Origin: Melastoma dodecandrum | Taxonomy: Eukaryota > Streptophyta > Magnoliopsida > Myrtales > Melastomataceae | Direction of reading: 5' to 3' | Length of the DNA stretch: 64,000 nt | NCBI GenBank assembly: GCA_029817715.1 | Contig: JARUPY010000397.1 | Coordinates: 5,828,001-5,892,000 of the forward strand | Shown here: positions 52,838 through 64,000 of the stretch, piece after piece | Layout: each line of letters begins with the position of its first letter | Numbering within the stretch: position 1 is the first letter of the stretch | The notes under the pieces: generated by a model | Told to the model about the DNA's origin: nothing | What the model saw: only the letters and a program-made list of their open reading frames with translations | The model's database searches: none | Program-made: the position numbers and the translations under genes

Positions 52838-54533
52838 ATGCGCCACTTCTGGGGAAAGCTTTGCGCTTCCCATTCGTTCTCTTCCGGTCGTTCCAAGAGA
52901 GAAGGGGGGAGGAACAACAACAACAAGGTTGTTGGTTTGACCCTTGTCGTGGCTCCTCCTCCTCCCCCCCCTCCCGCCAGCGTGGGAAAGCCTGATCCTC
53001 GGACCAGGTGGTGCTGCGGATTCCGCGGCGGCGGTTGTGTCATGGGGATGGTTGAGTCGGGTCCCGGGGAGGCCAGGCAGGTCTCGTCCCCCCCGGAGAG
53101 TAGGGAACTGCAGGAGTACCCCCCCGCGACGTCGTCGAAGATGAAGCTTAGTGATGGGAGGTATGTGGCTTATACTGAGAGGGGCGTCCCCAAGATCAGG
53201 GCCAATTATAAGATCGTCATCGTCCACGGGTTCGGCAGTTCCAAGGAGATGAGCTTCCCCGTGTCACAGGTGCGCCAGGCTCGTCGATCTCTTTCTCTTG
53301 GAGTAGGATCTGTTGTTTTGATTGGTGGAGTTTTGGCTTTTAGTTGTCTTGGCTTGGGATTGGGAATTAGCTGGGCATGGTGGAACTGGGAGATGATTGT
53401 GCTTGGTAGATGCTTGATTTGTGCGGTCGTCAGATGGATGGATCGATGATGGGTGCGGAATTGTCCAATCTGCGGAGGGGATTTTTTCCGGATTGTTGGT
53501 GTTAGCTGTTAGGATGCACGACGAGTTTGTGATGTGCTCGTGTTGTGTTGTATTTTCAGGATCTGATAGAGAGCCTGGGATTGTATTTTGTGCTATATGA
53601 TCGAGCGGGTTACGGTGACAGTGATTACAATCCGAAGCGATCGCTGAGGAGTGAAGTTCAAGACATTGAAGAGCTTGCCAACTGGTTGCAGTTGGGCTCC
53701 AAATTTTACATCATTGGAGTTTCCATGGGGTCTTATCCCACCTGGAGCTGTCTCAAGCATATACCTCATAGGTGAAGTGCTATCGTCAGAGCTTGTTGCA
53801 TAATTCATTGCCTGTTGCTTCTGATGATAAAATCTGTGTCCTGTCTGAATGATATTCTTCTTTTATTTGCAGACTAGCTGGTGTTGCATTCATAGTTCCC
53901 ACTGTCAACTATAGGTGGCCTTCTTTGCCCGATAGTCTGACGAAACCGGATTACAGGAAGAGGCTTATACGGTGGTCCCTCCGGATAGCAAGCCACGCTC
54001 CGGGTTTGCTTCAGTGGTTTGTGACCTCAAAATGGCATCCTTCGGATGGAGATCCGTCCCTCTTCAACAAGCGGGACATTGAGGCCCTGAAGAAGAATGC
54101 GGGAGGATTCCCTATGTTCACCCCAGTAATTTACCAACATTCACTATTATCATGCTCGTGCATCCTCATCCATGATGTGACAGACCTTCTGATTCACTCA
54201 AATGTTTGAACGGACCATCGACAGGAGAAGTTGCGGGAACGGCTCGTGTTTGAAACCCTGAGGAGCGACTTCAAGGTGAGTTTTGGAAAATGGGACTTTG
54301 ACCCGCTAGACCTGGAGGACCCCTTTCCAAAGGAAGGCAGCTCGGTTCACATCTGGCAAGGCTACGAAGACAAGGTGGTGCCGTACCAACTCCAGAGGTA
54401 CATATCCTCGAAGCTGCCCTGGATCAAGTACCATGAGATCCCCGATGGTGGGCACTTGATCGTGCACTACCATGGCGTCTGCGACGCCGTCTTGAGGGCA
54501 CTCTTGCTCGGAGAGGAAGAACCGGCCTTGTGA
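52838..54533 (+). CDS. Alpha/beta-hydrolase superfamily protein
   Basis: Four exons join in phase to 401 residues: 52838-53269, 53560-53771, 53873-54125 and 54225-54533. The catalytic triad is visible: Ser199 in GVSMGS, Asp348 in GYEDKVV and His376 in DGGHLIVHY. The strand before the oxyanion hole is IVIVHGFGSSKE. The substrate is unknown. Relatives in plants are anchored by an N-terminal helix; here the first 100 residues are Pro- and Gly-rich with no clear anchor, and the start is uncertain. Met101-Lys102 (MKLSDGRYVAYTERG) begins the conserved part, and MGMVESG upstream is another candidate. The junction TP|EKLRERLVFETLRSDF fits the family. It follows a dead copy at 51280, so this is a tandem pair with one survivor. 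I recall a hydrolase next to PARP3 in Arabidopsis (At5g22460). Confidence 0.87.
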
Positions 54534-55754
54534 CCGGGGCCAGGTCTTAGACAGCGGTGAATCCCAGGAAACTGTATATTAGTCTCGTATGTCAGAAACT
54601 CCCTGTGAATTAAAAATAATCTTCTTCAAATTGGTTGAAAGTGGTCGGCATCAACAGATTTGTGAAAATTCTTGAGCTGGGGGAGGGAGGGGGAGTTGTT
54701 TCCAACCCCTTGGTTTCACATTTCCTAAGTTGTCCTTTCTCAGCCTTTTAGTTGGGGTGTCTGTAATGTCTGTCTGTCTGTGCAGGATTGTTCAAAGAGA
54801 AGTTAGAAAAGGGAAAGGGAATAAGAGTAATTTGGTGTTGGGTTAGGCTTTTTTCTCTTTTGTGCATTAGATGATGAAATAGGGAAATTGTCGCGTTGTG
54901 GTTGTGTGATCAGCTCCTGTGTGGACAAGGCCATGACCACAGGCAATTAGACAATGACATTTCGAAAAAGAGTACTCCAGATCATATACGTAGTGGAATA
55001 TTCTCCCTGCAATGCATCTACAGTTTCTAATAGTACTAGGAGGTTTCAGGGCGTTCAGAAAAAGAAAAAAAACTCGTCTTTGTGATTCCATCTGATGTAG
55101 ATCGAATTAATCTGGATTTACAGTGATTCTTGAGTGGCTGCTGAATGCTGGGTTTTCTTTTGAACTTGAAGAAAGAGGCTTACAGCTGCATTCCATGCTA
55201 TGCAGCACATCACTCCTGCGTTTCTGCTGATCGTTCTCCGGTCTACAAAGCTGGTCCTGAATCCTTAGCACCTTATCACGGTTGCGAACTTGGTCATTCC
55301 ATCTCTTCTTCTGAGGCAATCGAAAAAAAGGATGATCAAACAGAACGGATAACCGGTTCATGCCCCACTTGTACTGAGAAACTGTAACTCGGTCTTTGCG
55401 AAGCAAAGCTGTTTGAACTCAGAAAGTACTAGGAGCTTTTTGTCGTTTCTCGCCGAGAGCACGTCATCAGTGACTTCCACGAGGAACAATTTTCCCTCCT
55501 TTAGTTCCGTTAAGGATCATGGTCCCGTAGCGACCATGCATGCATTCAAGGTAGCCGAGAGACACTGCTTATATATACGAAGAGAAGTTGAACACCACGA
55601 TACCTTTTGATACAACAACACTTTATCCAACCTCAGTCTACGTGAAAGTTCGACGAGTAACTGATTCAGATAGTTAAGAGTGGAAATTTTTTAAAATAAA
55701 CACTATCTGATCCCAGTTATTACTTTTTATATTAAAAAAAGAAGAAGTCAAAAT
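54534..55754. other. Spacer between hydrolase and nuclear-protein gene
   Basis: About 1.2 kb. It contains the hydrolase 3' flank and the promoter of the next gene. The short open frames at 55107-55406 and 55145-55387 match nothing I recognise. Confidence 0.5.
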
Positions 55755-55990
55755 GTGACCACTTACCGGAGGACAACACAACACGGCGGCCCAAAAAGAT
55801 CCAAATTCTCCGAACCAGAAAAAACGTACACCCGACAACAAACCGAATCTCTCGCTCTCTCTCTCTCTTTTCCCCTGTCCGTCGCGCCACTGTCCGAACC
55901 AGGGATAATACGACCCGACCCGGAGCTCGATTGGGATCGCGATCGCCTCTTCTTCCCTCCCATTCCCATTCGCAGTCGTTGTTACCTCGA
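55755..55990 (+). other. Probable 5' leader exon of the gene at 56800
   Basis: A CT-rich run (55852-55873) is followed by an AC/GC-rich stretch that ends at CGAG|GTGAGTC (donor at about 55991). The next gene starts coding at 56800. This arrangement is typical of a noncoding first exon and leader intron. Confidence 0.45.
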
Positions 55991-56799
55991 GGTGAGTCTT
56001 CGCGCGCAATTGTTTGTTCCGGCCGTTTGTTTTTTCTTTCGGGCCGTCCCTGGAACCCTAGTATTTAGGGGTTTTGGATTGGCTGGCGAAGGTCGCGCCT
56101 TTTGGGGTTTTCTTGTCGATTGGGATTTTTGGGTGTATGTTTCTCGAGGAATGCAGGGGATTTTCAGCCTTGGGCGATCAGGTGGAACTGAAAGTTTAGT
56201 TTAGTTCTTGATGGTTGCTGAAAAACTTTCGTTTTTTATGGCCTCGTTTGAGTCTTTGTGGTTCGTGCTGAGATGATCTGGTGGGAATGTATGTCTGTCT
56301 TTTGGGGACTGAACAGTTGGTTTATGGGTGCCATCAGTTAGTGGTTTGATTTTAGTTCAGGGTGAGTATGTGCATTCGTGGATTTGTGAAGTTCTTACGA
56401 ATGTCCACATGGATTGATTTGGCATCTCGCAGAGCAGGAATTTCCATTGCATTTTGACTTTTTGTTGTTGGATTTTTGGGATTTCTGATGATGTTGTAGT
56501 CTTAAATGGTGTGAGTTACGACCAGCATACATCCAGCATACATGATCGTGGAAGAAGTGAATCCACTGGTTGGGTTTCCTTGGATTTTTACTGTTATATT
56601 GTCTTACATAGTTTGTTAGAAGCAGAGCTAAATTTTAAGTTGGTTTTTATATGTCTTGAGGCTAAGCTGGACCAATTCTGGATCTTTAATCTCCTCATAC
56701 AGGGCGTTGTAGGCTAAAGGAGAATAAGAGTGAAGCAGGGGACACATGACTGTGCTTCTCTGGATCTTGTGAGCTATTTTAGTGGTCCTGAAGTTGACC

Positions 56800-59700
56800 A
56801 TGTTGGGTTATGCCAATAACTCTAGCAAAGGAGGAAGTAATTCTCCATTGGAATTGCCTCCTTTACCCCAATGCTTGTCCTTGGAGCCGATTACATTAGG
56901 CAATCAGAAACATGTACGCACTGGAGATATCAAAAGGGTCCTTGGCTTGCCCCTTTTGAATATGTCCGATGGGAATTCACCTGGGGTGAACCAGCCCAGG
57001 CCTTTCCACCCAGCAGCAACTGAGGAACTCAAGAACATTAAAGAAAGTGTTGAAAGTGGTTCGAGGAAAGCCAAGTAACGTCTCTTTCTTTCTGGGGTTG
57101 CTTACAGCCTTTTGTCCATTTGCTTTCTTGCTGATTTGTCACACGCATCTATAATATCTGTAGAACAACTTGATGGGCCATTTCTTTCTTTGTTTCTTGT
57201 CTCGGGGGTGGGGGGGGGGGATTGAAAAGATAACATTCTCCCCATACAATGCACCCAAATAGCGCGCTTCATATATTATATTGTGGAAGATATAAGGTAA
57301 ACCGAAAATTAGTGAGGTTAATAGGCAATGTGGACCAGATCGACAAAAAAGATCTACTGAAAAATGTGCTCTCTTCCTTGTTTTAATATACTTAGAGGCC
57401 TTAACTTCAAGAGATGGCGGGGTGTGTCAAAGAGTAAATCTCTCGATATCTCGTGCATCCATTATTTCGTTCATGTGATTTTCCTACATCCCTTAAATGA
57501 AAAGAATTTACTTTTCCCCAGGGATAGATCAAACATGTTTCGGGAATCAATATTCAAATTGGAGAAATTTAGGGATAACCTAATCTCGAGGAAAAGGCAA
57601 AGAAGTGAAAATGTCTCAGGCGAGAAGGCTGGGGCTGAGTTGGAGAAGATGGGAGCTCAAATTCGTGGCAATGTGATAAACCAAAGACAGGAGCAAAGGC
57701 CAAAGAGTTCTGTTGTGGTGAAGCGTGTCCGGACCTCTGTTGGTGAAGCTCGGGTATGTATAGAAAACCTATCTATTTATTGTTAGCATAGAACAATACT
57801 CCTCCCTCGTGCTTGCTACTTAATCTAACATATAATGATATATTTAAAGAAAATTGTTACATGGTAACTCAATATCATATATGTTAGCATTTCTGTTGAC
57901 TTGCATGCAGTTGTGACGCTTTCTTCGGTAAAGTTGTATACTAATTTGTGGACTTTTGATTTTGTGCCGAATGGTAATACGTGTGCCTCGTTAACAATAA
58001 TTTTTAGCAAATGTTTTTGTGTGATTTTATGTTTCTTAGGCTGAATGCAAGGTAGTCCCTGCCTCAAGGCAGCCATTGTTATTGGAAAGAAATGAGGAGA
58101 GGTTTCAAACGAGTAATGTGACATTAAGCCGAAATGTAGACAAGATTCACAAGGTGGCTGGTGGAGGTGAGGTTTGGGAGAAGAAAATAAAAAGAAAGCG
58201 TTCAGTCACCGCTGTGGGCAATAGACTTCTAAATGGTGATGGAGAACCAAAACCATTGTTGCCTGCTAAACCTTCCACCGACCAGAAGTTACGATCATGT
58301 GACAGTCAAACTCTCAGGTATGATCAGGCTGGCTTTTGTAATTAGTTTTTTTTAAAGAAATTTCAGCAAGTCCTACCATGAAAGTGTTTCTTTTTTCTCC
58401 TTATTTCGGTTACTTCTAACGTTCAAAATCATTTTATCCTTGCAGATCAAAAACTTCTTTTGGGATGAGTGGAACCAACAGATTATGCAGTCGCACAGAG
58501 GCCCCTGGGGCGAACTCCTCTACAGTACTTAAGAATGACCCTGACATTGTCTATTCCCCAAAAGACCGAATGGACATGATTGAGTCTAGGGTTCCACTCA
58601 AGGGAAGCAGGTATTATTGTTGTGATTATCCATCCTTGTATCAGCACGTTACTTTTGGTATTTTGCGTCGTTGTCCTTTTGTTTCCAGTTCACAGAAGCC
58701 ATATGCTAAAAGAAAAATTTTCTTTTATATTAGGACTAATATTCAGGAAGGTGACATGGCTAGTTCTCCTGGGCCATCAATTAAAGGTAAGTTATCCAGG
58801 ATTCCAAGAGCTGGTTCTGGTTCAGCGGCTGATCCGTCTCCTAGCTCTCCATCCATGCCTGGAGGGTGTGCTGAGGATTATGAACTTCCTTCAAAAATGA
58901 ATAAGATCTCACCTCTTGTCATCCCTGGCGATAAAAAGCACTCTTTGGGTTCCTCTTCACAACCGATGGCACAATGGGTTGGCCAGAGAACACATAAAAA
59001 GTCACGCCTCAGGAGAGCTAATTTGGTCTCTCCACTCCTGAATCCTGCAGAAAAAAGTCACAACTTGTCTGAAGATCTTGGGTTGCTTGATTATAGTGCT
59101 AGGATTTCTAGCACGGGAAACGATGGATCTTTGCCCGATTGTAGTTCAATAAAAGGTTATGCGAAGGTGAAGAAGGAACTTGAAAAATCTCCTTCACCAT
59201 TTGGCGTGCTCGAAAGTGATGAATCTGGAGCTTGGGAGAATGGTTTGAAAGGGAATGGCGTAGATGGTGGAGAAGTTTCTTTGACTACATCTCTTAATGC
59301 TGGAGATTTTGTATTACCCGGGAAAAAGCAAAAGTGGAATTCTCATGAACATGGAGGGGTACGTAAGCATGGAAGGAGTGGCAGGGGTTTGTCCCAATCA
59401 AAAACAGGAATTCCTCCAGGAAGAGAAAGGATGGCAGATTCACCAGGGACAAACCTACCTCAAAGTCTGTATCACGGCTCTGATAAAGGCAGAAGGTAGG
59501 CTCTCTACATGGTGCCTGATACTTTTAGAAGGTAGAGATTGGGGTACTTTACTGTAAATGGGTGCTTTGTTGAGTGGTTTCTATTTTCATGGTCTTTCAG
59601 TAAATCTGGTCGAACTTCCATGGGAAAATCTAAGGATCGGAGCTCTATGACTCGAGTTGGACCACTGCTTAGTGGCAGTTCTTATGAATGCTCTGGTAAT

Positions 59701-62356
59701 TCCTAAATTTTAAACGACTTATCTAGCATGAAACTTTGATGTAGTGAAATATGGATTTTTGACTCGTTACATACGACAGGCGAATTCGATGATGACCGCG
59801 ACTTTGGTTGCCGCAGCTAATTCAGCTCGAAATTTTTCTAGTATGCATCTCATTCCTTTTTAGCAGTCCTTTTAAGGCCATGTTTCTTTTATTCCTGTTA
59901 ACTCGTCCTAGGGCTTAATCTAATTTGCTGCTTCTGACTTATGTTAAACAGATCTTGCATTTTCTGGTCCATTTTGGCCAAAGATAAAGCGCTTGTTTGG
60001 ATCTGTAAATGTAGATAATGAATCTTTCTCCTTTTTAAAGCAACAGGTGATTGAGCTTATTGACTACTGATTTCACGACTTAACGTCAATTTATAACATT
60101 TTTTAACCCTCTTTCATTTAAGCAGCTTCATCCCGAGGAAGAGTTCAATGAGAGCATGTTCTCTGGTGTTAACCATGATCTTCTGGTAAGTCTTCGCCAT
60201 AAGGAGGTTCTGCGATATCTAATTGGCTTTTGGATGCACATGATGTCTTGTATGTCAAGGTCCTTGCTGTTCTTCTTCAACTAATTGCTAACTGGGGGCT
60301 TTCCTTTCTTAGGAAAATGTGGGTCTTAAGGATGATTCTGATCATTCTGGCAGAACACAACATAATCAATTGTATCCAGTAAAGGATGAACCCAGAAACA
60401 GTGCTTTATCCTGTAAAATTAATCTGGGGAAGCTTGACAAGGTGACCCCTTTGTATGAAAGGATACTGTCCGCTTTGATCGAGGATGAGAGTGAAGAAAT
60501 TTGCCACAACGGTGAAGGCAAGATTTCATCTTTACAGTGTGTGAGTGATGATTCTCATTGTGGTTCTTGTAACCACGTCGATGGAGAGTTCAGAGACAGG
60601 GACAGGGTGGAATCTGAAGTTGAGTCTACTGTGGATGTATGTAATCAGAAAGTTGGGATTCTGGACAAAGTTTACTGTGATAAGAGTGCTACATCCTGCT
60701 CTTTGAAGAGCCTGTCGACTTCTCTGTACAGCAATGACCATTCAGTCGTGGATGATGACTACTGTCACTCTGATGTGGGGATGGTTAGTGAAACCTGCTC
60801 AAATGATCCGGGACATATGCAGAAGAAGGAATTGGGTGGTTTTGGTTATTCTTATCCTGACAGTCAATATGAGATGATGTCTCTCGACGAGAGGCTTATG
60901 TTGGAGCTGAGAAGTATTAATCTGTATCCTGACATGCTGGTGAGTTCTGAATTGTTGATCACTGACACTCGCGTCCTTTACTTATTTTTAAGCTTGAATG
61001 GATGCTTGATTTTGCAGCCTGATCTTTCTGAGGGTGGAGAGACTATTCACAACAACATAGCTGAACTTCGGAAGGATTTAAGGCAGAAGGTTGTGTCAGT
61101 TGGTCTTCTTTAATTTATCTGAGAGTGAAGTTATGCTTAAGAAAACATTGAGTCAAATTTCGATTTTGATATCTTTTTTCATTTACTTACACTATTTATT
61201 ACTGATCTGTGCATGATAGGTTGATACCAAAAAAGATTCGTTGGTTAAAATCGAGGAAGCACTCATCAATGAAAATGTAGTGGAAAGAAGGTAAAATCTC
61301 TGATCCTTGTGAGACGTTTTAAACTAAGCTGCTGATATGTGACTAATGAGATTTATGTGACAACTTCAGGAAACTCGAAGAAACTGCTATGAACAAACTC
61401 ATGGAGATGGCTTATAAAAAACGAATGGTAAATCCTTATAGCTTCACGGAATTTGTAATACCGCCTTGATCCTTGTTAGCTTCTTCTGACAAGAAAATGA
61501 AAACCATGCACTTGCAGGCTTGCCGGGGTGGCAACTCGTCTAAAGCTGCAGTGCGCAAAGTTCCTAAGCAAGTTGCTCTAGCCTTCATCAAGAGAACACT
61601 GGCTCGACATCGGAAGTATCAAGACACAGGAATTAGCAGCTTTGCTGACCCTTGTCTGGCGGAAATCCTTTTCTCTCCATCGACGGACACTAAATCAGGC
61701 GACTGTGTGGGCTCGGGCACGGCAAGTAATACACTCAACGATGGGTCTAACAATCAACAGGAAGCAAGAGGAGCAGGTAAAATGTTTGTCAGGCCTAATG
61801 GATATTGATGTGATAATAGCTTTGTTGTTATTGGCAACACACTGATGTGTTTCACTAAATGGTAGGTGCGGGTTACTCTCATGGTGCAAATGCCGGGGAC
61901 AAGCCTGGCAGTTCATTGCACAAAGGGAGGATGAAGGTGATGCTTATCGACGACGTGGGGTGCACTTCCTCGAAAATGGCTACGCTTGAGGGCACAGTGA
62001 CGCCCATCGGACCGAAGGGAAAGAGGGGTGAGAGGCAGAAGAACTTGAACAGCCCCTTGAATGGCAAAGCAAAGTTGAACCAGAAGACGAACAATCCACA
62101 CTCGACTCAGAGACCCGAGTTGGAAGTCACTCTCGGTTCCCGGGGCAACGATCTGCAGATGGATGCCTCCGACGACCCCTTAGACCTCGCGAGGATCGGG
62201 CTCGATGGGGGACAGGAAGACCTGACCACGTTTTTGGATTTCGACATGGATGGAGAACAAGACCCCGAAGCGGCGGTCGGCCTCGAGATACCTCCGTGGG
62301 ACGACGTGGGCCTCGAGGTGCCGCCCTGGGACGACCAATTCGTCTTCGGGCTGTAA
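56800..62356 (+). CDS. Large plant-specific nuclear protein (At5g22450-like), with a one-base frameshift in exon 7
   Basis: Fifteen coding exons: 56800-57074, 57522-57753, 58040-58317, 58446-58610, 58734-59495, 59601-59695, 59780-59840, 59952-60046, 60126-60185, 60313-60939, 61018-61089, 61220-61290, 61370-61427, 61518-61776 and 61866-62356. Every junction keeps phase except exon 7, which is one base too long. The family is plant-specific, rich in Ser, Lys and Arg, with no named domain. Conserved parts seen are TGDIKRVLGLPL, ERPKSSVVVKRVRTSV-like text (here QRPKSSVVVKRVRTSVGEAR), WEKKIKRKRS, AQWVGQRTHKKSRLRRANLV, KVTPLYERILSALIEDESEE and the C-terminal KVPKQVALAFIKRTLARHRK. Basic patches suggest nuclear location; function is unknown. 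The product would be about 1,190 residues if the frame were whole. With the shift, translation stops at the TAA just after exon 7 residue CRS (59818-59820). A sequencing error cannot be excluded. Confidence 0.82.
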
Positions 62357-63093
62357 AATACGCAATTCTTTTCCTCGATCAGGGGGATGCTTTCATCATC
62401 ATTTGAAATTCCAAGTGTTGTAGAATATTTATAAAACTGTGATTTTGCCCTTTTAATTAGTACTTCCAATTTATAAAATTCAACTACTAAACTTTATATT
62501 TTATTCTTTGCGGTAGGTTTAGCTTCAAGTAATTCAGACTCATTCTGAATAATAAGATGCAACAAATTCAAAAGCATATCACCCGGTCATGCAGAAATTT
62601 TTGTGATAATATATTAATTCGTGGGGTCGGTGGTGGTCGGTTCTACGGGTGAACAAATTCCTTTTCTATTGGTTAAATAAATTAAATACGATATGCAACA
62701 ACTCCAATAAGAACCGATCACTTTGTCCGAGATGATGTTTAAACTTATATTATAAATGAAAATGAATAAAAAAAAAAAAATGAACGACCGCTTCGTTAAT
62801 GGGGGTGCACGTGCATGTGAATATTGTAGGGCGTATCAGTTCGTAGTTATTCACCATTGGCTTCAATTAACCTCATCAGCACAAAACCACATGAATCTCT
62901 GCGATCTCTAGCCAGTTCTTTTTTCACTATCTAATTCTACTTCTTAAGACGATCGATCCTTTGTCGAGTCAACCGGAGAAGTTAGTCATGGTGCTCCGCA
63001 AAGGAGAAGTTAGTCCAACGTTAGCACGGGGCACGAGCAGGGAGTTGAGACATAATTAAAAAAGCAGGAGACACGGACAAAACGAAAGTCCAC
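62357..63093. other. AT-rich spacer between convergent genes
   Basis: About 740 bases, with poly-A at 62768-62780. I see no gene here. Confidence 0.6.
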
Positions 63094-63836
63094 TCACTGG
63101 TGATCTTGTGGACGCGACTGCCATAGAGAACTCAGCTCACGCAACCGGCCATTGTATTCCCCGATGACTAGGAAGCAACGAGCGGCCTGCCGAACGGTCA
63201 GGATCCGCCGCAACTGGTGAAGGGTCTGCTGTCTCAGATTATCCGCCTAATGAAACCAATGAGAATCTGATCGCGTCAATTATCTAATCACGAGGCCCAT
63301 CTCCAATCAATCATACAGAGAGTAACACAAAAACAAACCCAATAATGAAACGATAATAGTTTCTCTAGAGGAATAATTAATTAAGGTCTTAAGTGTACTT
63401 TATTTAATTTTATTTCGACACTTGACAGGCGATGATTTTCCAAAGGAGTCATTATCAAAGCCAAGCCACCCATGACAGCAACATTGCACAGGAAATAAAT
63501 AAACGCCATGCATTCATTAAATTGAATATAATCTACCCTAAAACCTAATTCAATATATTCAAACCAAGTAAATGACCTTCCCAGATATAATTATCCAATT
63601 TGTTTTTATCTGATCTATGAGTTTTTCATGAGTAAAGATCTAATCGCATATATTATAAAACATAACTACGTAATTTAGTTGTTATTTAACTTATTTTACT
63701 TTAAAAGATTTTTACCTGGCGTACGAATCCCTCGAAGTGGGCGAGCTTTCCCAGCACGATCCCCATCTGATTCATCCCGTCGACGACGGATCCCATGGCT
63801 ATGGTATTGTAGGTTCTCAAAGATGCGGAAACAAAC
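63094..63836 (-). CDS. TGA-type bZIP transcription factor, C-terminal exons (partial)
   Basis: Two exons are recognisable: 63716-63836 and 63094-63246 (last, stop TGA at 63094-63096), joined in phase. They encode MGIVLGKLAHFEGFVRQ, then ADNLRQQTLHQLRRILTVRQ and AARCFLVIGEYNGRLRELSS with LWQSRP. This is the end of the DOG1-type domain of TGA bZIP factors, which bind TGACG sites and work with NPR1 or in floral development. The ITxRQAARCFLVIGEYYGRLR form is closest to the TGA9/TGA10/PERIANTHIA group as I recall. The upper exon before FEGFVRQ is diverged (TYNTIAMGSVVDGMNQ where NYMGQMAxAxxKL is usual), and no upstream exon is clear up to 64000, so it may be a fragment or pseudogene. Confidence 0.75.
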
Positions 63837-64000
63837 CTGCATCAATAGCAGAAACTATCACAGAAGTGAGACAGAGAACAACAGAACCTCCTGCAGACGC
63901 TAACTTCTGTAGCGCAACCTTCTGCGGCACAAAACGAACCAAAACTTAAGAACACTTGAACAATCTTTGAGCAAATGCTCTGGATTTTCAATAGATAGAT

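Overview
This is nuclear DNA from a flowering plant, almost certainly a eudicot. The genes have GT-AG introns and AT-rich spacers. They belong to plant-only families: AGCVIII kinases, CYP94 P450s, subtilases, plant-type PARP3, TGA-type bZIP factors and plant mobile domain proteins. From memory, two gene blocks recall Arabidopsis neighbourhoods: the phosphatase and AGC1-12 kinase (At3g44610/At3g44620), and PARP3, an alpha/beta hydrolase and an unnamed nuclear protein (At5g22450-At5g22470). No database could be searched, so names rest on motifs and family memory. Exon joins were set by hand and checked by reading-frame phase.

Layout. 1-800: decayed end of a PDR-type ABCG transporter (-). 1904-3078: chloroplast-type low-molecular-weight phosphotyrosine phosphatase (-). 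3167-5547: large AGCVIII kinase (-). 8306-23258: a second AGCVIII kinase (+), split by a 12.4-kb LTR retrotransposon (8748-21169). 23938-26424: host plant mobile domain (MAIN-like) gene (-). 27598-29100 and 32438-33991: head-to-head pair of intronless CYP94C-like P450s. 34072-37174: 11-exon subtilase (-). 37175-44797: repeat-rich spacer. 44798-45193: AN1 zinc-finger protein (+). 45498-49386: 17-exon PARP3 (-). 51280-52260: broken alpha/beta hydrolase copy (+). 52838-54533: its apparently intact relative (+). 56800-62356: 15-exon unnamed plant nuclear protein carrying a one-base frameshift (+). 63094-63836: last exons of a TGA-type bZIP gene (-), cut by the window edge or unresolved upstream.

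The most striking feature is the retrotransposon. It is a Ty3/gypsy element of the Tat type: two RNase H domains, a tRNA-Arg primer site and an extra antisense gene. It lies inside exon 1 of the AGC1-12-like kinase, flanked by the 5-bp target duplication CGGGG. Its two LTRs differ at about 1.5 % of sites, yet its gag-pol frames are broken several times, so it probably moved with help from another copy. Between integrase and 3' LTR it carries, on the opposite strand, a spliced plant mobile domain gene. A host gene with the same domain lies about 3 kb past the other end of the element. The kinase has also lost the AG of its only intron acceptor, so it is broken twice.

Functional themes are hormone and growth signalling (AGCVIII kinases for auxin transport; CYP94C for jasmonate-Ile turnover, with G-boxes between the pair), stress (AN1 protein, PARP3, TGA factor) and silencing or genome defence (plant mobile domain genes).
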